Shown piece after piece: positions 47,580-57,632 of a DNA stretch of 64,000 nt. The translations under genes and the position numbers were made by a program. The stretch is taken from the NCBI RefSeq assembly GCF_963678245.1, contig NZ_OY782770.1:1240001-1304000 (forward strand). Direction: 5' to 3'. The notes beneath the pieces were generated by a model. It did no database searches. It was not told where the DNA came from and saw only the letters and a list, made by a program, of their open reading frames with translations. Source of the stretch: an uncultured Sunxiuqinia sp. Lineage in GTDB: Bacteria > Bacteroidota > Bacteroidia > Bacteroidales > Prolixibacteraceae. Position 1 is the first letter of the stretch. Each line of letters starts with the position of its first letter.

Positions 47580-48461
47580 CTAGTTTCTTTTGCCTGCAAT
47601 CTGCTTCGACACAATATTCAAAATTAATACAATAGCCATCAACAACAGCGACGAACTCCAAATTAGTCCAATCATATTCGGGTCGTTGTAAAATTCCCAG
47701 ATCAACAACGGAATAGCACTGGTTGGCTGTGTAATATCGAGATTGATGATGGAGCTGCCCAAAGCTGTGAGCAACAAGGGAGCTGTTTCACCCAAAATAC
47801 GCGAAATCCCAAGTAATATTCCGGTTGACAGTCCACTGAATCCAGTTGGAACCAATACCTTTAAAATCACTTTATGATAGGGAACTCCCAGTGCCAGTGC
47901 AGCTTCTTTTAATGTTTGCGGAATCATTTTCAGCGTTTCCTCGGTAGAACGCACAATCATTGGTAACATCATAATTGCCAGAGAAATACTACCTGCTAAA
48001 GCTGAAAAGCCGTTGGTAATATGCCGTACTACCCATAAATATGAAATCAAACCAAGAACAATTGAAGGTACCCCTTGTAAAATATCTGAAATATTTCGGG
48101 TGAGGTTGGCCATAAACTTTCCCTGATTTTCATACAAATAAATGCCGGTTAACACACCAATTGGAATGGCAATTACCGAGGCTAAAACGACCATTAAAAG
48201 TGTACCGACAATTCCGTTGGCTATTCCACCCGGAATATTTTCTCCATTGGCCACAGCAGTCATCGCTTCGAAGGTGTCCGGTGTGTTTTCAATCAGAAAA
48301 CCAAGACTAATCTGCTGATATCCCTCTGCAACCAATTTCGATATGATGAGGACAATAGGTGATATGGTGATGAGTGAAAGAACAACCACTCCAACAAGAA
48401 CTGCTTTGTCTTTCAGCAATCGTCGCGAAGTATGATCCTTCCATGAAAGAGTCGATTTCAT
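47580..48461 (-). CDS. pstA: phosphate ABC transporter permease PstA
   Basis: 293 residues, six transmembrane helices. EAALALGVPYHKVILKVLVP is the EAA loop that docks on PstB, and GILLGISRILGETAPLLLTA is the second conserved cytoplasmic/membrane motif. Starts 6 bp after the pstC stop. Confidence 0.97.
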   Translation of the reverse strand: MKSTLSWKDHTSRRLLKDKAVLVGVVVLSLITISPIVLIISKLVAEGYQQISLGFLIENTPDTFEAMTAVANGENIPGGIANGIVGTLLMVVLASVIAIPIGVLTGIYLYENQGKFMANLTRNISDILQGVPSIVLGLISYLWVVRHITNGFSALAGSISLAIMMLPMIVRSTEETLKMIPQTLKEAALALGVPYHKVILKVLVPTGFSGLSTGILLGISRILGETAPLLLTALGSSIINLDITQPTSAIPLLIWEFYNDPNMIGLIWSSSLLLMAIVLILNIVSKQIAGKRN

Positions 48462-48467
48462 AGCGGC

Positions 48468-49319
48468 TTAATTCATCTTTTTAATAATCAGTTTCCCGGC
48501 AGCATTGATTATTCCGGTAATGAGGAATAAAAGCAAACCAATAGCTATTAACGAACTAAGTTTTAGTCCATCAGCTTCGCCAAATTGATTGGCAATGACA
48601 CTGGCCATAGTATTCCCCGTTCCCAAAAAGCTTGTTGGTACCTGGTTGGTGTTGCCAATGAGCATGGTTACAGCCATCGTTTCGCCCAATGCGCGACCAA
48701 AAGCCAAAATATACCCGGCCACAATTCCCGACCGTGCATTTGGAATAGTAACTGAGGTAATCACTTCCAGACGTGTTGCGCCAAGAGAATAGGCCGCTTC
48801 CTTTAAATCGTTGGGCACCATGCTGATAATTTCGTTGCTCAGCGATGTTGCGTAAGGAATAATCATAACAGCCAAAATCAGAGCTGCTGTGAAAATACCA
48901 AATCCACGACCTCCAAATCCAATTTCTATCAATGCCGGGCGCAGTACATAAAAGCCCCAAAGTCCGTAAACGATAGACGGTATCCCAGCCAATAAATCAA
49001 CTAAAAGTCCCAGGATTCGAGCAACGCGAGTGCCACGAAAATATTCACCCAAAAATAGTGAGGTGGAAAATGATAATGGCAAACAAAGAATCAGAGCGCC
49101 AAAGGAAGTCATCAGTGTTCCAACAATAAACGGCAAAGCTCCATAGTTTTCTTCACCTTCGGTTGGGTTCCATTCTCCGGAAAAGATAAACTTCAGCCCA
49201 AATTCCTTGAATGCAGGTATGGCACCTCCTACCAGAGAGTATAGCATACCTGCAGCCAACATTAAGATTAATATTGAAACTGAAAATAAAACGGTTTTTG
49301 TGATTTTATCACTATTCAT
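48468..49319 (-). CDS. pstC: phosphate ABC transporter permease PstC
   Basis: 283 residues, six transmembrane helices. EAAYSLGATRLEVITSVTIP is the EAA loop and GRALGETMAVTMLIGNTNQ the partner motif. Forms the channel with PstA. It follows pstS by 24 bp. Confidence 0.97.
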   Translation of the reverse strand: MNSDKITKTVLFSVSILILMLAAGMLYSLVGGAIPAFKEFGLKFIFSGEWNPTEGEENYGALPFIVGTLMTSFGALILCLPLSFSTSLFLGEYFRGTRVARILGLLVDLLAGIPSIVYGLWGFYVLRPALIEIGFGGRGFGIFTAALILAVMIIPYATSLSNEIISMVPNDLKEAAYSLGATRLEVITSVTIPNARSGIVAGYILAFGRALGETMAVTMLIGNTNQVPTSFLGTGNTMASVIANQFGEADGLKLSSLIAIGLLLFLITGIINAAGKLIIKKMN

Positions 49320-49343
49320 TTTCCAGTTTTGAGAGGTGTATTA

Positions 49344-50405
49344 CTACTCCAAAATAGTTTTGCCCTCGTAAGTAACGCTACGAAGAATTGCTTTTGCTTT
49401 TTGAACAGCTGCTTCAGGAAGCGGAGCATAGTTTACTTTTGCAGCCTGTGCTTGTGCTTCTTCGCTCACCATCCAATCAAGGAATTCAACTGTTGCTTTG
49501 GCTTGCGCCATTGAGCGCCCGTCGTACGCCTGATCTTTGTACAAAATAATCCAGGTAAAACCACTGATTGGGTATGAAGCAGGATCAGATGAATTAGTCA
49601 ACATGACACGAGTATCAGCAGGAATTTCTCCTTGTGCTGCTGCACTGATACTTTCGATGCTTGGCAAAATATATTCGCCGCTGCTGTTCTGTACTTTGGC
49701 GGTTTGAATTTTTTGTGCGAAAGCAAATTCAGAACCGATGTAACCAACAGCACCTTCAGCTTGACTTATTGTTCCGGCAACTCCGGGATTCCCCTTTGCT
49801 CCCATTCCAACGGGCCATTTCAATGATTTTCCTGTTCCTACTTCGTCTGCCCATTTTTTGCTAACTTTAGTCATATAATCGCTAAAAATGTAAGTGGTCC
49901 CGCTACCATCCGAACGGTGCACAAAAGTAATTTCCAGGTCAGGAAGAGCTACTCCCGGGTTGTTTGCTTTCAATTCGGCATCGTTCCAGTTTGTAATTTC
50001 ACCCATGAAAATTTTCTCCAACAAGGCATCCGATAGTTTTAGCTCATCAATTCCAGGTAAATTGTAGGCAATTACCACGGCTCCCATGCAGGTAGGAATG
50101 TGAACTACTTCACCAGGCATCTCTGCTAATTTGTCATCACTTAAATAAGCATCGGTAGCTCCAAAATCAACTACTTTGTCTTTCAGACTACGAATACCAC
50201 CTCCGGAACCAATACCACCATAGGTAACCAAGGTTCCTGCTTTTTTTGTATAGTCTTTGAATGCCAAGTTGTAATATGGCAATGGGAAAGTCGCACCAGC
50301 AGCAGTTAAACTAACATTTTCACCGCTTGAATTTGATTTTTTTGCTGAGTTTTGACAAGCACTAAAAAGCACAACAGCCAAAATAAAAGATAAAAATACT
50401 CTCAT
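49344..50405 (-). CDS. pstS: phosphate-binding lipoprotein PstS
   Basis: 353 residues. Lipobox LAVVLFSAC with Cys17, so lipid-anchored. The phosphate-binding fold is seen in LTAAGATFPLPYYNLAFKDY, YGGIGSGGGIRSLKDKVVDFGATDA and FVHRSDGSGTTYIFSDYMTK, which contain the Ser/Asp/Arg/Thr ligands of the family. Delivers periplasmic phosphate to PstCA. Second gene of the operon, 18 bp after the porin. Confidence 0.96.
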   Translation of the reverse strand: MRVFLSFILAVVLFSACQNSAKKSNSSGENVSLTAAGATFPLPYYNLAFKDYTKKAGTLVTYGGIGSGGGIRSLKDKVVDFGATDAYLSDDKLAEMPGEVVHIPTCMGAVVIAYNLPGIDELKLSDALLEKIFMGEITNWNDAELKANNPGVALPDLEITFVHRSDGSGTTYIFSDYMTKVSKKWADEVGTGKSLKWPVGMGAKGNPGVAGTISQAEGAVGYIGSEFAFAQKIQTAKVQNSSGEYILPSIESISAAAQGEIPADTRVMLTNSSDPASYPISGFTWIILYKDQAYDGRSMAQAKATVEFLDWMVSEEAQAQAAKVNYAPLPEAAVQKAKAILRSVTYEGKTILE

Positions 50406-50423
50406 GATTAAATCATTTATTGA

Positions 50424-51404
50424 TTAAAATTTGATTTCACAATTCAAAAATATTGAAGCACTAAATTCCTCACTGTCATCGGCAGGACTCCATCCCTGGA
50501 AGTTAGGTGAAAGCTTGATACCTTTCACTGGAGCATACTCCAAACCAGCGATGTATAGCTGACCATCATTCGAAAGATTCCAGTCGGCAGAACCACCAGA
50601 AACAGTATTGGAAAATAGATTATCGTAACGTGCAAAAACCTTCACTTTTGAAGAAGCTTTCATTGTTCCGTAAAACGAGGTACCGCTCAACTCGCGATCC
50701 TCAACATACTTAACATTAAACTGTTGATTATACTCGGCTCCTAATGAGAAATTATCGCCGGCATAACCAATAAAAGTCGCCAATGAAGATTGTGTATTTT
50801 TGTCGGTAATAAAGTCGTAGTAAATGCGTGCAGTTAGCTTTTCAACCGGATTGGCAGTAAGACCAAAACCTGTGCGGAAAGTACTGTCTGACTGTAATTT
50901 TTTGTACCCTTCGCCGTTGGTAACGATGACATCGGCACTGAAGAAATCACAAAACTTATACGCGACACTTACTCCTAAGTCAGCACTAGAGTTGAACTTA
51001 TAGGCATCTTGAAATGATTTCGCAATGTAACGGTACCCCCAGGCACTTTCCTGAGTTTTAAAAGCCGTAGTTGAAATCAAACCAAAATTTACTGTGAAAT
51101 CGTCTGCCTTATATCTTAAATAGGCGTTTTTCACGTAGGCAGTCATTTCCAAACTACCAACACCGGGATCACCGATATCCAGATTTGCTTTTGCTGAAAA
51201 GTTTTCGCTGAAGTTATACTCGTAGCCAAGGTACAGCCTGGTTAGTTCGAAGGCGGAAGCTGATTCCCCATCAGAAAATGTACTGTGATAATTACTAAAA
51301 ATTTTCATAAATGGTTTTCCACCTGGTTTAAACTCGTCCGTTTGGGACATTCCTGTTACAGCAAAGCTGAGCAATGCTAATAACAAAAGACTAACTTTTT
51401 TCAT
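50424..51404 (-). CDS. outer-membrane porin of the phosphate operon
   Basis: 326 residues with signal peptide (LLLLALLSFAVTGMSQ). Alternating strand pattern throughout (FELTRLYLGYEYNFSENFSA, AYVKNAYLRYKADDFTVNFGL, LGVSVAYKFCDFFSADVIV) and C-terminal LNCEIKF fit a beta-barrel; in location it corresponds to phosphate-selective porins (OprP/OprO-like) that sit with pst genes in other bacteria. First gene of the eight-gene operon with two PHO-box-like sites upstream. Substrate selectivity is inferred from context. Confidence 0.82.
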   Translation of the reverse strand: MKKVSLLLLALLSFAVTGMSQTDEFKPGGKPFMKIFSNYHSTFSDGESASAFELTRLYLGYEYNFSENFSAKANLDIGDPGVGSLEMTAYVKNAYLRYKADDFTVNFGLISTTAFKTQESAWGYRYIAKSFQDAYKFNSSADLGVSVAYKFCDFFSADVIVTNGEGYKKLQSDSTFRTGFGLTANPVEKLTARIYYDFITDKNTQSSLATFIGYAGDNFSLGAEYNQQFNVKYVEDRELSGTSFYGTMKASSKVKVFARYDNLFSNTVSGGSADWNLSNDGQLYIAGLEYAPVKGIKLSPNFQGWSPADDSEEFSASIFLNCEIKF

Positions 51405-51470
51405 ATACTTAAGATTGTAAAACTTTAAATTCCTTTAACAGCGGAATTCGTTGGCAAATGAATATCTATT

Positions 51471-51502
51471 GCATTACAGCCGGATTAATAAAATATTACA
51501 AA
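51471..51502 (-). promoter_or_regulatory. PHO-box-like repeat, proximal site
   Basis: On the minus strand TTGTAATATTT, TATTAATCCGG, CTGTAATGC: three 11-mers, the outer two with GTAAT. It ends about 66 bp before the porin start. Confidence 0.5.
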
Positions 51503-51580
51503 ACAATTAAATTATCGGATACATATGTATAACGAACCTCTCCTGAGACACCCTATATGCTATAATTCAGACACTTGAAT

Positions 51581-51602
51581 ATTATTACAGAAATATTACA
51601 GA
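51581..51602 (-). promoter_or_regulatory. PHO-box-like repeat, distal site
   Basis: On the minus strand two direct repeats CTGTAATATTT and CTGTAATAAT, 11 bp apart, close to the E. coli CTGTCAT-N4-CTGTCAT box. About 180 bp upstream of the porin start. Confidence 0.7.
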
Positions 51603-51733
51603 TCAGTATTTCTTTAACAAATGATTATAAAACATTACGCCCCCCTTAAGGAGAAATCTACCTGCATGCATAATGAACAAAAAATGATTAAGTCAGCATA
51701 AAAACAAAAGCCTCTAGGTGCAACTGTAAAAAA

Positions 51734-51761
51734 AACACGGTTTGCCTAGACACACCGTGTT
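51734..51761 (-). terminator. intrinsic terminator after the SIMPL gene
   Basis: Eight-bp stem AACACGGT/ACCGTGTT with a 12-nt loop and a run of eight T on the minus strand. It lies about 185 bp after the SIMPL-domain gene stop and before the pst promoter region. Confidence 0.7.
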
Positions 51762-51947
51762 TACAACTGCCTCATGCCTTAGAGAAAAATCAGCATCAAT
51801 TTGCAACCCTACTTAAAACTTCCTTGAAGATATTGGCTACACAAAAGTCAGACTACAGTCAGTAGGAATGGCACTCAACGCCACTTGGAATATTTAGTGT
51901 TTTTTTGAAGGCAAGAATGAACACTCCTCTTCGATTTTACTATAAAG

Positions 51948-52658
51948 CTAGTCTTCCAAAAAGTAATCGATAGTAGAAACTACTCGAACGATTTTAATAT
52001 GCGGCGTGTTTTGATCACGGTCTGAAATCGTAAATAAACCTTGACGAGCAGTTTTAATTTTACCGACTTTAGAGTTCGAGTCCATGGCAAATTTCTTAGC
52101 TACTTCACGGGCATTTTTTGTAGCCTCCTCGATCATTGATGGTTTAATTTCATTCAATTTGGTGAAAATAAATTCCACTGGTCTCCAGGTATTTTTCGAT
52201 CCAATTACAATTCCTTTCGATATCAATGAGAGAGATTCGCTTAATGCTGCCTGCAACCGACCAACATCGTCGGTTCGCACCGTAAATTCGGTTTTCACAA
52301 TATATCGATATTGGCGGTTTTGCATATTACCACCATACATTTGTGCACGGGCATCATCAATATTGGTCGATCCCATGCTCAGCTCTTCAGCCGTAAAACC
52401 ATGATCGACAAAAAACTGCTGCACCTGTTTTTTCTGATCTTCAATTTCAGTTTTTAACAACTTCAAATCATTGCCCGTAAGTGTAATTTGAATTGGCCAA
52501 ACAGCCAGATCAGCCTTAACTTCTCGTTCTGATAAGCCTTTCACCTCAACATGCCTGTTCGATTGAATACCATTTTTATGCATATTGCCAATAAAATATC
52601 CGGCCAAAATAATGGCAATCGCAAGAACTATTATTTTCGTTATACTCGGTTTTTTCAT
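51948..52658 (-). CDS. SIMPL (DUF541) domain protein
   Basis: 236 residues: one N-terminal membrane anchor (IIVLAIAIILAGYFIG), then the SIMPL/DUF541 domain (HVEVKGLSEREVKADLAVWP, MGSTNIDDARAQMYGG, ATKNAREVAKKFAMDSNSKV). Periplasm-facing; family members are linked to oxidative-stress tolerance, exact function unknown. Monocistronic. Confidence 0.9.
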   Translation of the reverse strand: MKKPSITKIIVLAIAIILAGYFIGNMHKNGIQSNRHVEVKGLSEREVKADLAVWPIQITLTGNDLKLLKTEIEDQKKQVQQFFVDHGFTAEELSMGSTNIDDARAQMYGGNMQNRQYRYIVKTEFTVRTDDVGRLQAALSESLSLISKGIVIGSKNTWRPVEFIFTKLNEIKPSMIEEATKNAREVAKKFAMDSNSKVGKIKTARQGLFTISDRDQNTPHIKIVRVVSTIDYFLED

Positions 52659-53034
52659 AATAATCGTAGTTTGTAATGAATTAAATTTGCTCTTTTAAAA
52701 GTTAATAACTTCACTGCTAAACTAGCATTAAATATTTTTTGACAGGTCAATACAAGCTGATCTATTCGCGATTGTTTACAAAATCAACTTGAAATATTGT
52801 ATTGTGACGAGTTTAGCATGAGATTCTATAATAAACAATATCTGAGCCAAAATCTGTTAAAAACAAAACGATTAGTAGAATTGAAAAATAAGTACCTAAC
52901 CAAGCCTTCGTGGTTGCGTCTATACAGACCAAGGGTAAAGTCAACGTTTCACAGCAAATGAAAATGGCTTTCAATCTTAAATACGATTTTATTTAGCTGA
53001 ATGGCAGGTTGAAATAGAACTTCGCAAAAAAATA
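52659..53034. other. gene-free interval, no element recognised
   Basis: 376 bp between the SIMPL gene and the small exported protein. AT-rich; no repeat, hairpin or PHO-box-like array was seen. Confidence 0.5.
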
Positions 53035-53412
53035 CTAAAACTCGGTTGGATCCTGTTGTTTCCGTTTGTTATAAATCTTTGGATACTTCAAATGTTTAAA
53101 TTTTGTTTTCCCATTTCTCGATTCGAAAAGCTTCACGCGAGCCACAAAAAAACTAGTTTGTCCATTATCAATTGAAATCGGATAGTTGATCTTTCCAAGG
53201 GCAAGCTGCGATTCAAAAAAGTTATTAAAGATGACATCTACTGAGTCTTTCGATTCAACCAGATACTTGTGGTTTGTACGATCGGTATAATCCTCGACGA
53301 GGATGTAATATCCGTTCTTGTGATCACTCGCATCATTGGCTTCTTCATTTCCCTCAGTTTTTGTGAATGAAAGACAAAATAAGGAAATAGCGATAACTAA
53401 AATCGATTTCAT
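53035..53412 (-). CDS. small exported hypothetical protein
   Basis: 125 residues with signal peptide MKSILVIAISLFCLSFTKTEG. The mature part (GYYILVEDYTDRTNHKYLVE, FFVARVKLFESRNGKTKFKH) is a small beta-rich domain with a basic C-terminus (YNKRKQQDPTEF). No family recognised. Start and codon use support a real gene. Confidence 0.55.
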   Translation of the reverse strand: MKSILVIAISLFCLSFTKTEGNEEANDASDHKNGYYILVEDYTDRTNHKYLVESKDSVDVIFNNFFESQLALGKINYPISIDNGQTSFFVARVKLFESRNGKTKFKHLKYPKIYNKRKQQDPTEF

Positions 53413-54010
53413 AATTTAGCAAATAATTTTTATGGTTTATCACAATCTGCATTTTTCAACCGCTTTTGAATGCATTCAACCGACGGATCCTAATTTTCAC
53501 GTCGAAGAATTATTCCACAAAGCAAATTGAGAAAATAGTATACGCTGAGAAGTGATTCAAACTTACGAAATAAGCCAGCCATCGCAAAGTATAAAGATTA
53601 ATATTTTAAAATAATTATTAGCAATTACTCTTCCCCGCTCGAGTGTCCACACTAGTAATAATATCGAGTTTCACAAGTTCCAACCTTTGTTGAAGTACTA
53701 CAATGCAAACTTATTGTAAGCGGTTCGACAATAGGTAATGTAGAACAAATTAATTAAAGTACAATTCTCTTTTAAGTCATTCGGTAGATTGTCGTGAATC
53801 TATACAGTCCCAATTTATTATTCCTGAATGTATAAATGTGATAAGTATCCTGAATTAGTATTTCATGAAATTTAAATAGAGCTACGCATGGGTTCAGATA
53901 ATGGGTTTTTGCTAAATTTACGTACATTGAACCTAAAGAATAAGATATCAACGATTTGGCATCAATAATACTGGTCGAAGAATTTAAGAACCACGATTAA
54001 GGCTGATAAC
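53413..54010. other. gene-free interval, no element recognised
   Basis: 598 bp before the DUF2817 pseudogene. AT-rich; no gene, hairpin or repeat was convincing. TAAATTTA near 53914 could be a weak -7 element for the pseudogene. Confidence 0.45.
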
Positions 54011-55171
54011 ATGGAGTATTTTCACGAAAGCAATGAAGAATGTTGCAGCATCTTTCGAACTGTTGCAAGAGAAATCAGCTCCAACTATACTAACGCCCAG
54101 GTTGGCAAAATCATGGTCGATAGCATGATTGCCCCTGACCTAACAGTTGACTGGCTTTATGTTCCAGCACAAAAGCAACTCCGGAAATTACTGGTTCTTA
54201 CTTCAGGACTTCACGAAATTGAAGGATTTACCGGTAGCGCTATTCAACTCATATTCAGTGATAAGATATTGAGCAGATTATCGCTCGATGAGCTGGGGGA
54301 CGTATTTATTCACGGTCTTAATCCTTATGGATTTAAGTACTTCAGAAAAGTAACCGAAAACAATATCGACTTAAATCGAAACTGTGTGATTAATCCAATG
54401 TTGTATCAACGCATTAATGCGGGTTATTCTAAAATGTCGAATCTGCTAATCCCCAAAGGAAAGTTGTCAATCGATAAACTACAATATCGCTTTTTTCACT
54501 TCAATGCTATCTATAAAATAATTAAAGAGTCCCTCCCAATCCTTCGTCAGGCTGCATTACAAGGGCAGTACGAATACGAAAAAGGAATATATTATGGAGG
54601 CAAAAAAATGGAGCCACAACTCGTGGCACTTAAACCTTTATTGAAGACTATTTTTAAAGACTACCAATCGATATTGAGTGTAGACTTGCACTGGCTAAGG
54701 CAAACGTGGAAAAATGCACCTGTTCTTCAATCCAATTGAAGATGAAAAGGTCCTCGCTGGATTGGACGATGTATTGGATGGAGAAAAAAAAGATTGGGGA
54801 GGGGATACGAATTTTTATACCATCAACGGAGAATACCTAGAGTGGATGGGGCAGCTTGCCAGCGATAAGTTGTATATCCCAATTCGGTTTGAATATGGTA
54901 CGCTTGTAGCCCAAAAACTTCAGGAGCGCTTAAATCGATTCAAATCATGATTAGTGAAAACCAGGGAGCTCAATTCGGCTTTAAGGATCAAAAGTCAAAA
55001 GACCGGGTGAAACAAGATTTTTTGGATATGTACTATCCAAGTACTGTTGCATGGCGTTCGAAAGTTCTGACTGAATCCTCAATAAAAATAAGTAAAATAA
55101 TGAATCGATTCCTCGAATATGAGGAGACTGGAGCCAATCAGCACAAAGATAGCATCTCTCTAAAAGCTTAG
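54011..55171 (+). pseudogene. DUF2817 (M14-like metallocarboxypeptidase) pseudogene
   Basis: Three consecutive frames reconstruct one DUF2817 protein of about 385 residues. Part 1 (from 54011) has LTSGLHEIEGFTGSAIQ, GLNPYGFKYFRKVTENNIDLNRN and VDLH, the zinc and substrate motifs. At 54690 CACACTGG has lost two bases, and in the restored frame TAA (54696-54698) follows. Part 2 (ending 54950) continues MHLFFNPIEDEKVLAGLDDV and IRFEYGTL. Near 54906 one base is lost, shifting into part 3: SPKTSGALKSIQIMISENQG, FLDMYYPSTVAWRSKVLTES. Three independent lesions argue against sequencing error at a single run. Confidence 0.8.
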
Positions 55172-55223
55172 AAATAAGCGGAATACAAACGCCATTAACG
55201 ACCACGGATTTAAAGTCGGATTT

Positions 55224-56375
55224 TTATGCTTTATTTTCTTTCGGTTTATAAAGCCCGGCATGTGTTTCCTCAATTAACTCAACAAGCGGAATTTCATTCG
55301 GGCACTTGCTGTTGTCAATTTTCTTTAGGTTTTCTGAGGTGGGGAAATTTCCCGGAAACCAGTGGTCTTTTTCCTGAAACATGTTGTATCGGTAGAGTCC
55401 AAAGTCTTTCATGTCATAGCATTTCCAAAGTTTTCGAAAACGTAAAATCTCTGGAATGTTGAGGCCCGAGGGATCGCCCAGCATTTCGTAGCCTTCGTAG
55501 TGAGCATACGGATCAGACTGCACCTGCTCATCCAGCTTGTGTTTGATCTTTGCATCATCTTCAGATAGCGGAGCCGACGCCGGGAAAATACCATTGATCG
55601 GGTTGAAATGCTCACGTTCGGTAATGCCAAAAGAGAGGGTGTGCACGTTCGGATTGCTCAAACAGAATCGGGCATTCCACTGAATGGGATGCAACGGAGC
55701 GGTGAGATCAATCAGCTTTTGCGGTGGATTAAACAGTTGACCTCCTTTGTCGTTCGGGGAAATAATGAATACTCCCATATCTTTTGCTGCAGCCAAATCG
55801 ATAGCCGGTTTATTACGTTGGAAAAAGTAATAATAATGCAGGTTCACAAAGTCGAACAAATCAGTTTCAATGGCTTTCAAAATGACATTCAACGGACCGT
55901 GTGTGCTAAATCCAACATGCCCGATTATGCCTTCTTTCTTCATTTTTAGCAGTTCCTCAACCGGCCCACCGGGAGCACAGGCTGATTTTTGCAGATCCAT
56001 GGTATTAATGCCATGCCAGCCATAAAAATCAAAATAATCAGTTTGCAGAGTTTGCAGTTGCTCATTCACCAATGCGCGCATATCCTCTGCTGTATTTGCG
56101 TTTCCTTTCGTCATCAGATAATAGGAGTCGCGCTTTACCTTCAGCTTTTCATTCAATACAATACCAAAAGCAGTTTCACTTTTTTTATACCCATGCGCCG
56201 TCTCAATCAGGTTGATACCATGCTCCAGAGCTAACTCCACTGTTTTGGTTGCCTGAGCAAGCGTATCGGGTGGGATCTCATGGCGCGGATCGTTCCAGCC
56301 ATGTTTAAAGCGCATGCCTCCCAAGGTAATTACACTTACCTCCTTCTCGGTTTTGCCAAAGCGGCGATATTCCAT
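55224..56375 (-). CDS. aldo/keto reductase
   Basis: 383 residues from MEYRRFGKTEKEVSVITLGG (56375); the frame opens 12 codons earlier (MDFTNITRYRTK). AKR TIM-barrel with the catalytic set Tyr in ETAHGYKKSE, Lys in YYLMTKGN and His in DFYGWHGIN; the usual Asp in the first motif is Glu (LIETAHGY). GHVGFSTHGPLNVILKAIE is the family strand-6 motif. NADPH-dependent carbonyl reductase of unknown substrate; the long C-terminal extension (300-383) is larger than in standard AKRs. Confidence 0.85.
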   Translation of the reverse strand: MEYRRFGKTEKEVSVITLGGMRFKHGWNDPRHEIPPDTLAQATKTVELALEHGINLIETAHGYKKSETAFGIVLNEKLKVKRDSYYLMTKGNANTAEDMRALVNEQLQTLQTDYFDFYGWHGINTMDLQKSACAPGGPVEELLKMKKEGIIGHVGFSTHGPLNVILKAIETDLFDFVNLHYYYFFQRNKPAIDLAAAKDMGVFIISPNDKGGQLFNPPQKLIDLTAPLHPIQWNARFCLSNPNVHTLSFGITEREHFNPINGIFPASAPLSEDDAKIKHKLDEQVQSDPYAHYEGYEMLGDPSGLNIPEILRFRKLWKCYDMKDFGLYRYNMFQEKDHWFPGNFPTSENLKKIDNSKCPNEIPLVELIEETHAGLYKPKENKA

Positions 56376-56551
56376 TTTGGTTCGGTATCGGGTGATGTTT
56401 GTAAAATCCATAAAATCGTTCTGTTGTAAGGGTTACAAAAGTATTGAAACAACATCGAAACCCACTGTGATGTTTATTAATATTTCTTAATGTTTTGCTG
56501 CTTCTTGCCGAAAATAGCCATCTTTGCTTGATACGAATAAATGGAAATTGT

Positions 56552-57568
56552 ATGGCAAACAGTCGCATTCAAAACTTCAAACGCCTTTTACCCGACGGAT
56601 TTATCGCAGGCATCGTTTTGATGATTCTGCTCGCTTGGTTGATACCTGGTGTTGGAGGCGAAGGGAGTGCCATCGAGTTAAGGGTTTTGATCCGTTACGG
56701 CATTTCACTCTTGTTTTTCTTTTATGGCTTACGATTGAGTCCCGAAAAACTAAAAAAAGATCTCAGTAATTGGCGTTTACATTTGCTAATTCAATCCATC
56801 ACCTTTATCGCATTTCCTTTGGTGATACTGGCCTTTCGTCCGCTATTGGCAGGTACTGAAAATGAGATTCTGTGGTTGGCTGTGTTCTTTCTGGCTGCAT
56901 TGCCCTCTACGGTGTCGTCCTCAGTGGTCATGGTGTCTCTGGCCGAAGGAAACATACCGAGTGCTATTTTCAACGCCAGTGTCTCCGGCATTATTGGCAT
57001 TATCATTACCCCCTTGTGGGTTGGCTTATTTATGGAGAAGCAAAGCGGTGCCTTTGCTTTTGCCGAAGTGATTGGTGATCTGGTCATGCAAATCCTTATT
57101 CCGGTCTGCATCGGACTATTCTTACATCGTTGGTGGGGGAATTGGGCCATCCGCAATAAACGTTATTTTAGCTTGTTCGATAAGTCGGTTATCCTAACCA
57201 TTGTGTATCGGAGCTTTAGCGATTCTTTTTTGAATGGCGTTTTTACCAGCATAAAAGTGCACGAGTTATTGATTTTAGGTGCTAGTGTCGTCGCTCTGTT
57301 CTTTTTCGTTTTTGAAGGAACGAAGTTGTTGACGAAAGCTTTTCATTTTAGCAGAGAAGATCAAATTACGGTGCTGTTTTGTGGGTCGAAAAAATCACTG
57401 GTTCATGGCTCGGTCATGGCCGCAGTACTGTTTGCCGGATCATCATTTGGCAGCTTATTTATAGTCCCCGTGATGATCTATCACGCCTTTCAACTCTTCT
57501 ACATTAGCATTGTCGCCAGACGGTATGGGAAAGAAAAGACTATGGATAATAAAAGTCAGAGTAATTAG
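56552..57568 (+). CDS. bile acid:sodium symporter-like transporter (SBF_like)
   Basis: 338 residues from MANSRIQNFKRLLPDGFIAG (56552); an earlier in-frame Met at 56495 lacks support. About nine to ten helices, with RYGISLLFFFYGLRLSPEKL, FLAALPSTVSSSVVMVSLAEG and CGSKKSLVHGSVMAAVLFAG, the signatures of the SBF_like (YfeH/P7-like) branch. A CATCTTTG -7-like element is about 30 bp upstream. The substrate is unknown. Confidence 0.9.
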   Translation: MANSRIQNFKRLLPDGFIAGIVLMILLAWLIPGVGGEGSAIELRVLIRYGISLLFFFYGLRLSPEKLKKDLSNWRLHLLIQSITFIAFPLVILAFRPLLAGTENEILWLAVFFLAALPSTVSSSVVMVSLAEGNIPSAIFNASVSGIIGIIITPLWVGLFMEKQSGAFAFAEVIGDLVMQILIPVCIGLFLHRWWGNWAIRNKRYFSLFDKSVILTIVYRSFSDSFLNGVFTSIKVHELLILGASVVALFFFVFEGTKLLTKAFHFSREDQITVLFCGSKKSLVHGSVMAAVLFAGSSFGSLFIVPVMIYHAFQLFYISIVARRYGKEKTMDNKSQSN

Positions 57569-57632
57569 CAGGATTGAGATGACCCCAGAGGTGAGTCTGA
57601 TAGAAATAAAAGCACAAGCAATGAAAGAGAAT

